From Actinomyces oricola (GTDB lineage: Bacteria; Actinomycetota; Actinomycetes; Actinomycetales; Actinomycetaceae): a DNA stretch of 64,000 bases. Below the pieces are notes generated by a model. That model saw only the letters and a program-made list of their open reading frames with translations, was not told the origin of the DNA and searched no databases. How positions within the stretch are numbered: the stretch's first letter is position 1; each line of letters opens with the position of its first letter. Below, piece by piece: positions 27,183 through 36,899 of the stretch. The position numbers and the translations under genes are program-made. Location: positions 1-64,000 of the forward strand of contig NZ_RYFV01000002.1 in NCBI RefSeq assembly GCF_004104015.1, written 5' to 3'.

Positions 27183-28202
27183 GTGGATTCCTTGGCAGGC
27201 AGAACCGTGTCCGGCGGGAGTGAGCCCGGTACAACCGCCTCCAGTGCGGGTGGGCCCGGCGCGGGCGGGCCCACCACTGGTCCGGTCCTCGCCGTCGGCC
27301 CGCTGTTCCTCGACGTCGTCATGGGCGGCCTCGAGCACGCCCCTCGCCCCGGCCAGGAGCAGTGGGTGCCCGATTGCGCGCTAACCCCTGGGGGCGTGGC
27401 CAATCAGGCCGTGGCGCTGTCACGGCTCGGGCTGGCGGCGTCCGTCGTGACCTATGTGGGCCGCGATACCGCCGGGCGGCTCGTCGAGGCCATGCTCGCC
27501 GAGGAGGGCGTCGGGCTGGATGCGGTGGCTTACGTCGAACGCCAATCGGTGTCGACCAGTCTGTTCTTCGACGGCGACCGGGCGATAACGACCTTCGGCT
27601 CCGACGCCGCCCCACCCGTGGCCCCCGGTCCGGCCCCCGCGGCGCTGCTCGCCGATCTCGCCGGCATTGCGGGCAGCCTCGACGTCATACGCGCGTGGCG
27701 GGATTCGTCGACGCCGACCTGGGTGCTGGGCGATGTCGGCTGGGATCCCACGGGCCGCTGGGACCCCGCTGACCTCGATCCGCTGCACGCCGTCGATGTG
27801 TTCACGCCCAATGACGCCGAGGCCCTTCATTACACGCGGGCCGACTCCGTCGCCGAGGCGGCCGGCATGCTCGCCCAGAGGGTGGGAACCGTCATTGTGA
27901 CCTGCGGTGCGCATGGAGTGGTGGCCATCGGGGAGGAGCGCATCAGCCTTCGCTGCCCGGCGGTCCGCGCCGTGGACACCACGGGTGCGGGCGACACCTT
28001 CTCCGCCGCCCTGACGTGGGCGCATCTTCACGGACTGGGGCTGCGGGCGGCTCTCAGTGCCGCGGTCCTCGCCGCCACGCTGACGGTCCTCTCGCCGGGC
28101 GGGGCATCCAGCGCGCCGCGTCCGGCGCAGCTGGCCGCCTTCGCACGCAGCCATCGGCCCGAGCTCGAGGGCTACGACCTGGCCTTCCTCGACCTTCTTT
28201 GA
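27183..28202 (+). CDS. PfkB-family carbohydrate kinase
   Basis: A 339-residue ribokinase-family sugar kinase. After a low-complexity Gly/Pro-rich N-terminus the fold starts at LAVGPLFLDVVMGGL; the substrate loop reads CALTPGGVANQAVALSRLG (about 62-80) with the first PfkB signature, and the second signature VDTTGAGDTFSAAL (about 264-277) carries the anion hole and catalytic Asp. It phosphorylates a sugar or sugar phosphate. In this locus it would act between the GH4 hydrolase and the class I aldolase, making the substrate for one or the other. Start is the GTG at 27183, directly behind the phased repeats; a more internal start is possible because the first 30 residues are not conserved fold. 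Confidence 0.87.
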   Translation: MDSLAGRTVSGGSEPGTTASSAGGPGAGGPTTGPVLAVGPLFLDVVMGGLEHAPRPGQEQWVPDCALTPGGVANQAVALSRLGLAASVVTYVGRDTAGRLVEAMLAEEGVGLDAVAYVERQSVSTSLFFDGDRAITTFGSDAAPPVAPGPAPAALLADLAGIAGSLDVIRAWRDSSTPTWVLGDVGWDPTGRWDPADLDPLHAVDVFTPNDAEALHYTRADSVAEAAGMLAQRVGTVIVTCGAHGVVAIGEERISLRCPAVRAVDTTGAGDTFSAALTWAHLHGLGLRAALSAAVLAATLTVLSPGGASSAPRPAQLAAFARSHRPELEGYDLAFLDLL

Positions 28203-28478
28203 AGTCGGGGGGCCCGGCGGGGTCCTCAGCCCCGGTGCCGGGGTGGAGCTCCAGGGCCGACAGCCTCCCCAGCACCCGCCCGCCCCGGTTCAGAAGCGCG
28301 GGGAGGAGCCTCATAGTCCCCGCCTTCCGACACGACCAGTGGGACCCTCAGCGTAGCGCCCGCCTCCTGACTCGAGGCCCCGTTCGGGCCCGCCCGGCCC
28401 CACCGCAATACCGCCCGGGCACGAAGGTGGACGCCGCCGGGTGCCACACTGAGCGTCAACGACATGAAGGGAGCCCCG

Positions 28479-29405
28479 ATGGACCCACGCCCCCGAGCCG
28501 TCGAGCAGGTGCGGCGGCTGGCTGAGCGGCTGCGCACGAGCCCATCGCAGGCCGCCTCTCAAGCGGCTGCCCGGGCGGGCAAGATGGTGCGCAGCGCCCT
28601 GCCCGGGGCGGCCGGAGCCGCCCCGGCCGACGCCGCCACCGCCGCAACCAATGCGACCCCATTCGGCCGAGCGCTCAGCACCGCCATGGCCTCGCGTCCG
28701 CATGCGAGAGGATTGTCGACGGCGCTGAAGGGATCGACCTTCATATTCTCCGGGTTTCGTGCGCCGCGCCGCGAGCACCGCAAGCTGCGCGATCAGGGAT
28801 TCGACGCGGCGGCCGCACCCGAGCTGGGCCTGCTCGACCTTGACGAGCTGGTCCATGTGCACGGGCGCCGCCTGCCCTCACTCATGGAGATGAGCAGCCT
28901 CAACCGCTCGGGTCGGCAGACCATAGCCAGCTTCACCGGCAACGCCACTGGAAGTTTGCACGCGGTGACGGTCAGTGAGGAGGACCGGGCCCGGGGCGCC
29001 CTTGATTGGACGCGGCTGTGCGTCGACACCGACCAGTCCGCGACGCTCTTCGATATCGTCGAAGACACCCACCTCGACATTCTCATCGCCGCTCCGGGAC
29101 GGGATCGCGCCGAGCACGCCGCGGATCTGGCGCTGCTACTGCCCCAGGGACTGCCCCCGCAGGTCATCCAGGCCTTGGGCCGGGACCCGAGACGCCCCAC
29201 TGCGCGCCTGCACCTGCTGGGCAAGGGCCGTGTCGCCGTCGATCACGGCGCCTCCACCGTCATCCCCTTCTCCAAGGTGCCCCACAGCCTGCGAGGCTCC
29301 CTCGTCGTGGTCGGCGGTCGGATCACCCGCGCCGAGCTGTGGGTGGCCACGAGACACAATGTGCTCCCGTGGGTCTTGGGCGGGCTAATGGAGGCGGGCG
29401 GCTAA
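28479..29405 (+). CDS. Protein of unknown function
   Basis: A 308-residue soluble protein that I do not recognise. An Ala-rich, helical N-terminal third (to about residue 75) leads into a segment FSGFRAPRREHRKLRDQGFD, then a beta-rich region with LLDLDELVHVHGRRLPS, DWTRLCVDTDQSATLFDIVE and a final all-beta part (ARLHLLGKGRVAVDHGAS, RGSLVVVGGRITRAELWVAT). There is no signal peptide or clear membrane helix. The ATG at 28479 was chosen because AAGGGAG lies five bases upstream; an ATG at 28464 is in frame. It stands alone between the kinase gene and the convergent transhydrogenase operon. Confidence 0.6.
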   Translation: MDPRPRAVEQVRRLAERLRTSPSQAASQAAARAGKMVRSALPGAAGAAPADAATAATNATPFGRALSTAMASRPHARGLSTALKGSTFIFSGFRAPRREHRKLRDQGFDAAAAPELGLLDLDELVHVHGRRLPSLMEMSSLNRSGRQTIASFTGNATGSLHAVTVSEEDRARGALDWTRLCVDTDQSATLFDIVEDTHLDILIAAPGRDRAEHAADLALLLPQGLPPQVIQALGRDPRRPTARLHLLGKGRVAVDHGASTVIPFSKVPHSLRGSLVVVGGRITRAELWVATRHNVLPWVLGGLMEAGG

Positions 29406-29494
29406 TGCCGCGGAGGGATCGGGCAGTCCGACGGCGAACAATGGACCGCGCCCGGCCGCCACGCTCGTTGCGGCTCCCGGGCCGCTCCGGGTCC

Positions 29495-29540
29495 GCCTCC
29501 AGGAGGGTCGGCCGGACCTGGGGCCGGCCCTCCTGGAGGC
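29495..29540. terminator. Inverted repeat between convergent genes (unknown gene and pntB)
   Basis: 18-bp arms at 29495-29512 and 29523-29540 match except for one G-T pair, with a 10-base loop. They sit between the stop codon of the plus-strand gene (29405) and the pntB stop (29553), so they can act for both. Confidence 0.75.
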
Positions 29541-29552
29541 TCCGGCCGCGTC

Positions 29553-31025
29553 CTACTCCAGTGCCCGAATAATGCCTTCGACAGTGTCTTTGGCGTCACC
29601 GAAGAGCATAGAAGTGTTGTCCTTGAAGAACAGGGGATTCTGCACCCCGGCGTAACCGGTGGCCATGGAGCGTTTAAAGACGACGACCTGCCGGGACTCC
29701 CACACGCGCAGCACCGGCATGCCGGCAATGGGGGAGCCCGGCTCCTGGGCCGCGGGATTAACGGTGTCGTTGGCGCCAATGACCAGAACCACATCGACCT
29801 CGGGGAAGTCGTCGTTGATCTCGTCCATCTCCAGGACAATGTCGTAGGGGACTTTGGCCTCGGCCAGAAGAACGTTCATATGGCCTGGAAGCCTGCCGGC
29901 CACCGGGTGAATACCGAAGGTGACCTCAACGCCTTCATTGCGCAGCATATCGGTCAGGGTCGCCACCGGGTACTGCGCCTGGGCCACCGCCATGCCGTAG
30001 CCGGGGGTAATAACCACGCGCCGGGCCCCCTGAAGCGTGTGCGCCACAGTGGTGACATCAGTGGCATCAATGGTGCCCTCCTCGGCGCCGGCCGGCATGG
30101 GCGCGGATCCCTCGGTGCCGAATCCGCCCAGCAGCACCGACATGAAGGAGCGGTTCATGGCCTGGCACATGAGGTAGGACAGGTAGGCGCCGGACGAGCC
30201 CACCAGGGTTCCGGTGATAATGAGCAGGTCATTGTTGACGAGGAAACCGGTGAAGGTTGAGGCCCAGCCCGAGTAGGAGTTCATAATCGACACCACCACG
30301 GGCATATCGCCGCCGCCGATGGCCACCACCAGGTGCACGCCGAGGGCCAGGGCGATGACCGTCATGACGACCAGGCAGGTCCAGGCGGCCGGGGAGCCGT
30401 CGGGCAGGACCATGAAGGCGGCCATGAGCGCCGCAGACACCAGCAGGGCGGCGAGGTTGAGCAGGTTGCGCCCGGGCAGGGTGATGGGGCGGCCCGGGAT
30501 CCTGCCGGCGAGCTTGAGGGCGGCCACAATGGAACCGGTGAAGGTCACCGAGCCCACGAAGACGCCCAGGAAGACCTCGCCGAGGTGGAAGGTGCCCAAG
30601 GAGGCGGCCAGGGCGTCGGGGGACAGGTAGGAGTTGTATCCCACGACGACGGCGGCCAGGCCGACCAGCCCGTTGAGGACGGCGATGAGTTGAGGCATGC
30701 CGGTCATGGCGACGCGGCCGGCCAGCACCATGCCGATAACCGCCCCGATCCCCAGGGCGAGTGCGATGAGAAGCGCAGTGGTCAGCACCCCTCGGCTCGG
30801 ATTGGAGGAAAGGGCCAGGCCGATGGCGGCGGCCACCGCCACACACATGCCGGCGGCCCCGGCGACATTGCCGGCGACGGCGGTTTCATGCCTGGACAGG
30901 CCGGCGGCGGCGGCAATGAACAGGACGGCCGCCAGGATGTAGGCCAGAGCCACGGGCGAGGGCAAAGAGCCGAGAAGAGGGACCTCGGCGGCGATGGGCA
31001 TGGATGCTGCGGGAATGGCGAGCAT
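29553..31025 (-). CDS. pntB: NAD(P) transhydrogenase subunit beta
   Basis: A 490-residue membrane subunit of proton-translocating transhydrogenase, which makes NADPH from NADH using the proton gradient. About nine hydrophobic helices fill residues 20-280. The C-terminal NADP(H)-binding domain (dIII) contains [15 protein letters not shown] (about 335-350), the [18 protein letters not shown] stretch, [14 protein letters not shown] and [13 protein letters not shown]. The length is slightly above the E. coli protein. The ATG lies 4 bp after the pntA stop; an AAGGAC-like site precedes it. It is convergent with the upstream plus-strand gene. Confidence 0.96.
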   Translation of the reverse strand: MLAIPAASMPIAAEVPLLGSLPSPVALAYILAAVLFIAAAAGLSRHETAVAGNVAGAAGMCVAVAAAIGLALSSNPSRGVLTTALLIALALGIGAVIGMVLAGRVAMTGMPQLIAVLNGLVGLAAVVVGYNSYLSPDALAASLGTFHLGEVFLGVFVGSVTFTGSIVAALKLAGRIPGRPITLPGRNLLNLAALLVSAALMAAFMVLPDGSPAAWTCLVVMTVIALALGVHLVVAIGGGDMPVVVSIMNSYSGWASTFTGFLVNNDLLIITGTLVGSSGAYLSYLMCQAMNRSFMSVLLGGFGTEGSAPMPAGAEEGTIDATDVTTVAHTLQGARRVVITPGYGMAVAQAQYPVATLTDMLRNEGVEVTFGIHPVAGRLPGHMNVLLAEAKVPYDIVLEMDEINDDFPEVDVVLVIGANDTVNPAAQEPGSPIAGMPVLRVWESRQVVVFKRSMATGYAGVQNPLFFKDNTSMLFGDAKDTVEGIIRALE

Positions 31026-31029
31026 GGCC

Positions 31030-32577
31030 TCAGTCCTTCTTGAACATGGCGAGCATGCGGTGAGTCACCGCGAAACCGCCGAAAACGTTAATGGTGGACA
31101 GGACGACGGCGACGAAGGCGGCGGTGCTAATGAACAGATTGGAGTGGCCCACCTGGGAGATGGCGCCCAGCAGAATGATCCCGGAGATCGCGTTAGTCAC
31201 GCTCATGAGCGGGGTGTGCAGAGCGGGGGTGACATTAGAAATAATGTGGAAACCGAGGATGATCGACAGCGCCAGCACAATGTAGTGGCTCGTGACCGCC
31301 GCCGGGGTGACCAGGATTAGGGCGGCTCCCGCCAGGGAGGCAAGGGCCAGGCCGATGATCCGGTTGCGCCGGGAGCGCGCCCGGGCTGCGGCCTCCTGCG
31401 CCTCAGTGCGGGCGACCTCGTCGGCGCTCGGGGCGGGTGTCGCGCTCGGTGCCGCCGAGACGGTCACCGGCGGCGGTGGCCACAGCGTCTCGGAGTCGTG
31501 GCACACGGTGATGGTGCGCACGATCTGATCGTCCAGGTCGAGCGTGAACCGGCCGTCCTTGCCCGGGGTCATGAGGGTCAGAAGATTGACCAGATTCTGG
31601 CCGTAGAGCTGGGAGGCCTGGGAGGGCAGGCGCCCGGCCAGATCGGTGTAGCCCACGATTATGACCCCGCCGTCGGTGGTCACCACCTCCCCGGGCACCG
31701 TCAACTCGGTGTTGCCCCCATTGGCCGCCGCCATGTCCACAACGACTGAGCCGGGGCGCATGGCGTCAATGGCGGCGCGGTCCAGCAGGATAGGGGCGCG
31801 CCGCCCAGGGATATTCGCGGTGGTGATGACAATGTCGGACCGGGCGGCCTGCTCGGCGTACAGCAGGGCGGCTCGGGCAGCCTGGTCGGCGGACATCTCC
31901 TGGGCGTAGCCGTCGGAGGACACGTCCTGCGCGGTGGGAACGGCAATGAACTCGGCCCCCATGGAGCGCACCTGGTCGGCAACCTCCGGGCGCACGTCGG
32001 TGCCGCGCACCACCGCCCCCAGTGAGTAGGCGGTTCCAATGGCGGCCAGCCCGGCCACGCCGGCGCCAATGACATAGGCCGTGGCTGGCGGGAACTTCCC
32101 GGCCGCCGTCACCTGGCCGTTGAGAAGGCGACCGAAGTGCGCCGCCGCCTCGATGACAGCGCGGTAGCCGGCCAGGTTCGCCTGGGAGGACAGCACGTCC
32201 ATGGCCTGGGCGCGCGAAATGCGCGGCACTGCGTCCAGCGCCAGGGCGGTCACGCCGCGGGCCCGGAGGGCTTCAACAAGCTCGGGGTGTCGGCCGGGAT
32301 CGAGTCGACCAATGAACGTCGCCCCCTCGGTGAGGCGGTCGAGATCGCTGGTGGCCGGGGCCTGCACGCCCAGTACCAGCTCGCAGCCCCAGGCGGCGTC
32401 GCCGTCGACGAGACTGGCTCCGGCGGCCTCATAGTCGGCGTCGTGGAAGCGGGCCCGATGCCCGGCACCGCGTTCGACGCAGACCTCATACCCGAGGCGG
32501 ACGAGCCTCTCGACGCTCTGGGGGGTGGCGGCGACCAGGCGCTGGCCTGGACTCTCGCACGGGACTCCAAGACGCAC
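31030..32577 (-). CDS. pntA: NAD(P) transhydrogenase subunit alpha
   Basis: A 515-residue single-chain alpha subunit. The NAD(H)-binding domain I starts [18 protein letters not shown] and includes [20 protein letters not shown] (about 180-199) and [20 protein letters not shown]. Then comes a linker and the membrane part of domain II (four helices from about 415 to the end, [17 protein letters not shown] onward). Some bacteria split this into two genes; here it is fused. The GTG at 32577 was chosen for its TAGGAG ribosome binding site and family N-terminus, excluding 12 extra codons. It forms an operon with pntB (4-bp gap). The promoter lies in the 353-bp spacer shared with the fructanase gene. 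Confidence 0.95.
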   Translation of the reverse strand: MRLGVPCESPGQRLVAATPQSVERLVRLGYEVCVERGAGHRARFHDADYEAAGASLVDGDAAWGCELVLGVQAPATSDLDRLTEGATFIGRLDPGRHPELVEALRARGVTALALDAVPRISRAQAMDVLSSQANLAGYRAVIEAAAHFGRLLNGQVTAAGKFPPATAYVIGAGVAGLAAIGTAYSLGAVVRGTDVRPEVADQVRSMGAEFIAVPTAQDVSSDGYAQEMSADQAARAALLYAEQAARSDIVITTANIPGRRAPILLDRAAIDAMRPGSVVVDMAAANGGNTELTVPGEVVTTDGGVIIVGYTDLAGRLPSQASQLYGQNLVNLLTLMTPGKDGRFTLDLDDQIVRTITVCHDSETLWPPPPVTVSAAPSATPAPSADEVARTEAQEAAARARSRRNRIIGLALASLAGAALILVTPAAVTSHYIVLALSIILGFHIISNVTPALHTPLMSVTNAISGIILLGAISQVGHSNLFISTAAFVAVVLSTINVFGGFAVTHRMLAMFKKD

Positions 32578-32829
32578 GGCAACTCCTAACTGATGTGGAT
32601 GCGAGGCGAGCACGCAACCCGGGCCCGGCCCCTGGGGTGGGTGTTGGGGAGAACCTTAGATGAGTGATCAGTCTCGCTGAGCGGTCCCCTCAACCGCCGA
32701 GATGGTGCAGCTGTCCTCGGCCGGGTCCCGCTGGGGTTGTCCTCGCGCAAACGCGCGCAGCGACTGGGGGAGAGCGGTGTCGCGAACGCAGTGGGCGCCT
32801 CTTGGATGGGGGCGGCTCATCATCACCCC
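32578..32829. other. Spacer between pntA and the fructanase promoter
   Basis: About 250 bp without a supported gene. It must contain the pntA promoter (minus strand); the AT-richest part is TTAGATGAGTGATCAG near 32656-32671. No hairpin or conserved RNA element was recognised. Confidence 0.4.
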
Positions 32830-32859
32830 TTGCCAAAACGTTCTACCATCTTCTATGGT
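32830..32859 (+). promoter_or_regulatory. Putative promoter and operator of the fructanase gene
   Basis: TTGCCA at 32830-32835 and TATGGT at 32854-32859 are separated by 18 bp, a sigma-70-like pair. An inverted repeat (ACCAT at 32845-32849 and ATGGT at 32855-32859) overlaps the -10, and AACGTT, a LacI-type core, lies in the spacer. Sugar-dependent repression is plausible; no regulator gene is adjacent. Confidence 0.45.
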
Positions 32860-32930
32860 TGCGGTGCGGCAGCGAGATCTTCCCTTAACTCATGACTGTG
32901 GCTGCCGCTCCCCGTATCGAAGGAGATACC

Positions 32931-35732
32931 ATGCGAGCCCCGTATCGCTTCCTGGCGCTGTGCGTGGCGATGGCTCTCGCGTCTATCGGAGTTCTGACCA
33001 TCGTGCCCGAGTCGGCTCTCGCCGACGACGATGCGACTGCTTCGGAGGCCTGGCGACCGCTGGCGCACTATGCACCCGAGAAGAATTGGATGAACGACCC
33101 CAACGGACTGGTGTACGAGAACGGCACGTATCACCTGTTCTACCAGTACAACCCCTACGGCCTGGAGTGGGGCAATATGTCCTGGGGGCATGCCACATCC
33201 CCAGATCTCATTCACTGGACTGAGCGGGAAGTCGCGATTCCTGCGACCGACTCCTATGGAGTCTTCTCCGGGTCGGCGGTCTACGACGAGAACAACACCT
33301 CGGGGTTGGGAACAGCCGAGGCCCCGCCGATTGTCGCGGTGTGGACGCGCGCGGATACAGCGACGGGTATCCAGGCCCAGTCGCTGTCCTACTCCACCGA
33401 TCACGGCGCTACCTGGACGAACTACAACGATGGCGCCCCGGTGCTGGACATCGGCTCCAGGGAGTTCCGCGACCCCAAGGTGTTCTGGGATGACGTCTCG
33501 GGCAAGTGGATTATGGTCGCCGTCGTCGCCACCGAGCACAAGGTCGTCTTCTACTCCTCGAACAACCTCATCGACTGGGCCTACGAGTCCGAGGTCGGCG
33601 GGATCGGGGACACCACCGCCGTGTGGGAGTGCCCCGACCTGTTCCCCCTGCAAGTCGATGGCGGCGACCAGACCAAATGGGTGCTGAGCGTATCCATTGC
33701 GGGCGGGGTCGGCCGAACCAAGTACTTCACCGGCGACTGGGACGGCTCGGTCTTCACCCCGGATCCGTTGCCGAGTTACGACGGCTCTGAAGGCGAGATG
33801 CTGGCGAACTTCGACTCCGGCAGCTGGGACGGATGGGTTGTCGACGGTTCCGCCTTCTCCAAGGAGCCGGCAACTGGTTCATGGCCGGATCAACTGCCGG
33901 TGGCCGGATATGAAGGCAGTGGCTTTGTGAATACCTTCTATGATGCCGCCACCGGCCGGGGCAGTGACGCCACCACGGGCACGGCCACCTCCCCGGAATT
34001 CACCATTAACGCGGATTATCTCAATATGCGCATTGGCGGCGGCAACCACCCCTATGACCCGGTCGCCACCGGTGACGACGGCGGCGGCACGTTATTCGCA
34101 GGCTTCGACTCCGGGACCTGGGAGGGCTGGTCCGTGGAGGGGGACGCCTTCTCCTCCGCTCCCGCGACGGGCGGCTGGCCCGATCAACTGCCGTTGGGCA
34201 ACCAGCGCGGAGCCGGACTGATCAATACCTTCTATGATGCCGTCACCGGTCGGGGCTCCGACGCCACCACGGGCACGGCCACCTCCCCGGAGTTCACCAT
34301 TAACGCTCCGTATATTAACCTCAATATCGGAGGCGGCTATCACACTGCCGATTCCCCGTCCGGACGCACAACAGTGGAACTGGTCGTTGACGGTCAGGTC
34401 GTGCGCACGGCCACCGGGCGCGACACCGAAGTGCTCAACTGGCAGTCGTGGGACGTAACGGATCTCAACGGCAAGACCGCCACGATCGTCGTGACGGATG
34501 CGGCTACCGGGGGATGGGGGCACATTCTCCTCGACGAGGTGCGCCTGGGTGAGCGCCCTGCCACGCCCGTGCCGAGTCATACATCAGTTAACGTCGTGGT
34601 TGACGGGGAGGTTGTCGGCTCCGCCACGGGAAACCAGAGCGAACTCCTGGCATGGCAGAGTATTGATCTCAGGCAGTGGAAGGGCCGGCAGGCAAGCATT
34701 GTCATTGAGGACGCCAACACTTCAGGTGATTACGGGCATATCCTGGTCGACTCCATCCTCGCCTCGAATACTCAAGGCTTCTCGGGAGCCGATGCCATGC
34801 CCATCATCGACCACGGCATGGACTACTACGCCGCGGTGACGTGGAACCACACCCCTGATGGCGAGCGCTACGGGATTGGTTGGATGTCGCATTGGTCCTA
34901 CGCCGGCGCCCTGCCCACCTCGACGTGGCGCCAGGCCATGACCATGGTGCGCAAGTATGAACTCAGGACGGTCAATGGGCAGGTTCAGCTCGTGTCGTCT
35001 CCGGTGGAGGCGCTGGATACCTTGCGCACCGGGGAATCTTTCTCGACCACCGATGTGACTGTCAGTGATGGTGCGGACGTGGTCCTTGACCAGGGGGCCG
35101 CCGGCAACGCCTATGACATGGAAGTGGTGTTTGATCCGGGCTCCGCCAGTCGCAGCGGCGTCAAGGTTCTCGCCTCCGGTGATGAGGCCACGGTGATCGG
35201 CTACGACGCCCAGGCGGGCACGGTCTACGTGGATCGCACTAATTCTGGGCGCACCTCCTTTAGCCCGGCGTTCCCGTCAGTGTCCTCGGCTCCTGTTAAG
35301 CCTGATGCCGATGGTCTGATCCACTTGCGGGTGCTCGTTGACCGCTCGAGCGTTGAGGTCTTCGCCGGAAGCGGTGAGGCGGTCATCACCTCAGCGGTCT
35401 ACCCCTCGCCCCAGTCCACCAATGTCATTCTCTTCTCCGAAGGCGGTGAGATGACGGTGCGAAGCATGGCGATCCACCACCTTGGGGATTATCACAGCGG
35501 TGATCAGCCCACGCCTACGCCCACGCCCGCGCCCACGGGTGATCCGGCGACGACTCCGCCGTCTGACAACCCGACAGGGGGAGCGTCAACCCAGCCCGTG
35601 GCCACGCCGACGTCAGCGGGATCGAGTAGTTCGTCGTCGTTGGCGACTACTGGAGTCCGGATCGGCCTGCCGCTCTTGCTGGCTGTGTGCGCTATTGGTG
35701 TCGGGCTGCGGCTCATGCGGCGCAGGACCTGA
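32931..35732 (+). CDS. Cell-wall-anchored GH32 fructan/sucrose hydrolase (levanase or inulinase type)
   Basis: A 933-residue secreted beta-fructosidase. The signal peptide spans about residues 1-31 and ends SALA-DDD. The GH32 five-bladed propeller begins with WMNDPNG (nucleophile Asp56), then FRDPKVF (Asp near 180) and ECPD (acid/base Glu near 233). The propeller is interrupted at about residues 290-475 by two similar beta-rich insert modules and a third shorter related part (see the repeat entry). The C-terminal GH32 beta-sandwich follows (VDRSSVEVFAGSGE). A Pro/Thr/Ser-rich wall spacer ends in the sortase signal LATTG, a hydrophobic helix and RMRRR-like basic tail. It probably degrades dietary levan, inulin or sucrose outside the cell. 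The ATG at 32931 has an AAGGAG site. Confidence 0.93.
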   Translation: MRAPYRFLALCVAMALASIGVLTIVPESALADDDATASEAWRPLAHYAPEKNWMNDPNGLVYENGTYHLFYQYNPYGLEWGNMSWGHATSPDLIHWTEREVAIPATDSYGVFSGSAVYDENNTSGLGTAEAPPIVAVWTRADTATGIQAQSLSYSTDHGATWTNYNDGAPVLDIGSREFRDPKVFWDDVSGKWIMVAVVATEHKVVFYSSNNLIDWAYESEVGGIGDTTAVWECPDLFPLQVDGGDQTKWVLSVSIAGGVGRTKYFTGDWDGSVFTPDPLPSYDGSEGEMLANFDSGSWDGWVVDGSAFSKEPATGSWPDQLPVAGYEGSGFVNTFYDAATGRGSDATTGTATSPEFTINADYLNMRIGGGNHPYDPVATGDDGGGTLFAGFDSGTWEGWSVEGDAFSSAPATGGWPDQLPLGNQRGAGLINTFYDAVTGRGSDATTGTATSPEFTINAPYINLNIGGGYHTADSPSGRTTVELVVDGQVVRTATGRDTEVLNWQSWDVTDLNGKTATIVVTDAATGGWGHILLDEVRLGERPATPVPSHTSVNVVVDGEVVGSATGNQSELLAWQSIDLRQWKGRQASIVIEDANTSGDYGHILVDSILASNTQGFSGADAMPIIDHGMDYYAAVTWNHTPDGERYGIGWMSHWSYAGALPTSTWRQAMTMVRKYELRTVNGQVQLVSSPVEALDTLRTGESFSTTDVTVSDGADVVLDQGAAGNAYDMEVVFDPGSASRSGVKVLASGDEATVIGYDAQAGTVYVDRTNSGRTSFSPAFPSVSSAPVKPDADGLIHLRVLVDRSSVEVFAGSGEAVITSAVYPSPQSTNVILFSEGGEMTVRSMAIHHLGDYHSGDQPTPTPTPAPTGDPATTPPSDNPTGGASTQPVATPTSAGSSSSSSLATTGVRIGLPLLLAVCAIGVGLRLMRRRT
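33810..34344 (+). repeat. Duplicated insert module inside the fructanase gene
   Basis: Two copies offset by 294 bp (beginning at 33810 and 34104) encode FDSGSWDGW and FDSGTWEGW, then WPDQLP, NTFYDA and RGSDATTGTATSPEFTIN in each. The DNA is nearly identical in the last 80 bases of each copy. Each resembles the small beta-sandwich inserted in GH32 enzymes of Gram-positive bacteria. The near-identity suggests a recent internal duplication. Confidence 0.8.
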
Positions 35733-35752
35733 GCGTCTGCACTGCGTCCAGC

Positions 35753-35800
35753 GGCGCTGGGGTGGGTGGGCAGCGACCTGCGCCCACCCACCCCAGCGCC
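35753..35800. terminator. Bidirectional terminator between the fructanase and coaA
   Basis: Perfect 19-bp arms at 35753-35771 and 35782-35800 with a 10-base loop. They lie 20 bp from both convergent stop codons. Confidence 0.8.
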
Positions 35801-35820
35801 GTACGCCAGGGATCAGGGGA

Positions 35821-36777
35821 TCAGGCCTTGCGCAGCAGCACCCGGCTCATGTGGTGATCGGAGTCCTTGTGCAGCACCAGGGTGGCGCGCCCTCGTGTTG
35901 GGGCGATGTTCTCACGCAAGTTGAGGAGGTTGACCGACTCCCACACCCCGCTCGCGGCGCTGAGCGCAATGTCGTCGCGGACGTCCGCAAAACGCTGGAA
36001 ATAGGATTCAGGGTCGTTGAAGGCGGTGCGCTTGAGGGTGAGGAAGCGTTCCAGGTACCAGCGGCGAATATCACTGGGGTCGGCGTCAACATAGATCGAG
36101 AAGTCAATAAAATCCGAGACCGCTAACGCCGAGGCCCGGGAACCACCGGCCCCTACGCGCCCGCGCGGCGCCGGCTGAAGCACATTGAGCCCCTCCAAGA
36201 CCAGCACGTCGGGGCGCTCAACCACCACGCGGCGTCCGGGCACAATGTCGTAGACCGTGTGGGAGTACACCGGGGCCTCCACCCGCGGCGCCCCCGACTT
36301 CACCGCCGAGACGAACTCCAGTAGGGCCCGCCGGTCATAGGACTCCGGGAAGCCCTTGCGGCCGGTCAGGCCACGTTCTTCCAATACCGCGTTGGGCAGG
36401 AGGAACCCGTCGGTGGTCACCAGGTCCACGCGCGGGGTGTCGGGGAAACGGGCGAGCAGGTGGGCAATAAGGCGGGCCGTCGTGGATTTGCCCACAGCCA
36501 CCGACCCCGCCACGGCAATGACAAAGGGCGTTGGCCCCTCAGTGACCCCCAGGAAGCCGGCGGTGCGGCGGGCGCGCTCGCGGGTGGCGGCAATGTAGTC
36601 CTGGAGCAGCGCCGTCAAGGGCCGGTAGACGACGTCGACCTCAGCCAGATCGATGGGGTCGCCTAGGCCGCGCAGGTGTTCAACATCGGCTTGGGTCAGT
36701 GGCAGGGGGGCGGTGGAGGCCAGGCCTGCCCACTGCTCCCGCGACAACTCGATGTAGGGGGACGGCGAGGTGGTCAC
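35821..36777 (-). CDS. coaA: Type I pantothenate kinase
   Basis: A 318-residue enzyme that phosphorylates pantothenate, the first step of coenzyme A synthesis. The N-terminus SPYIELSREQWAGL matches the family; Walker A is AGSVAVGKSTTARL (about residues 96-109), followed by VDLVTTDGFLLPNAVLEERG, KGFPESYD and the later EGLNVLQ and DFSIYVDA. The length matches the E. coli-type enzyme. It stands alone, convergent with the fructanase gene and divergent from glmS with a 122-bp spacer. The ATG at 36777 was kept; no strong ribosome binding site decides it. Confidence 0.96.
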   Translation of the reverse strand: MTTSPSPYIELSREQWAGLASTAPLPLTQADVEHLRGLGDPIDLAEVDVVYRPLTALLQDYIAATRERARRTAGFLGVTEGPTPFVIAVAGSVAVGKSTTARLIAHLLARFPDTPRVDLVTTDGFLLPNAVLEERGLTGRKGFPESYDRRALLEFVSAVKSGAPRVEAPVYSHTVYDIVPGRRVVVERPDVLVLEGLNVLQPAPRGRVGAGGSRASALAVSDFIDFSIYVDADPSDIRRWYLERFLTLKRTAFNDPESYFQRFADVRDDIALSAASGVWESVNLLNLRENIAPTRGRATLVLHKDSDHHMSRVLLRKA

Positions 36778-36899
36778 CGACTAAGTGTGACGCATAGCGG
36801 CCAATTCGGCTCACCCGCGTGCACCACCTGGGCGCGAATCACAGAACTGGCCGAGCATATCGTTGAAGGGGGCGCCGTGGGCGTGGTTCGATCAGCCGC

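Noticed and set aside
36778-36899. A possible glmS ribozyme before glmS
   Set aside because: The spacer is only 122 bp, shared with coaA, and shows none of the conserved pseudoknot core; the ribozyme belongs mainly to Firmicutes.
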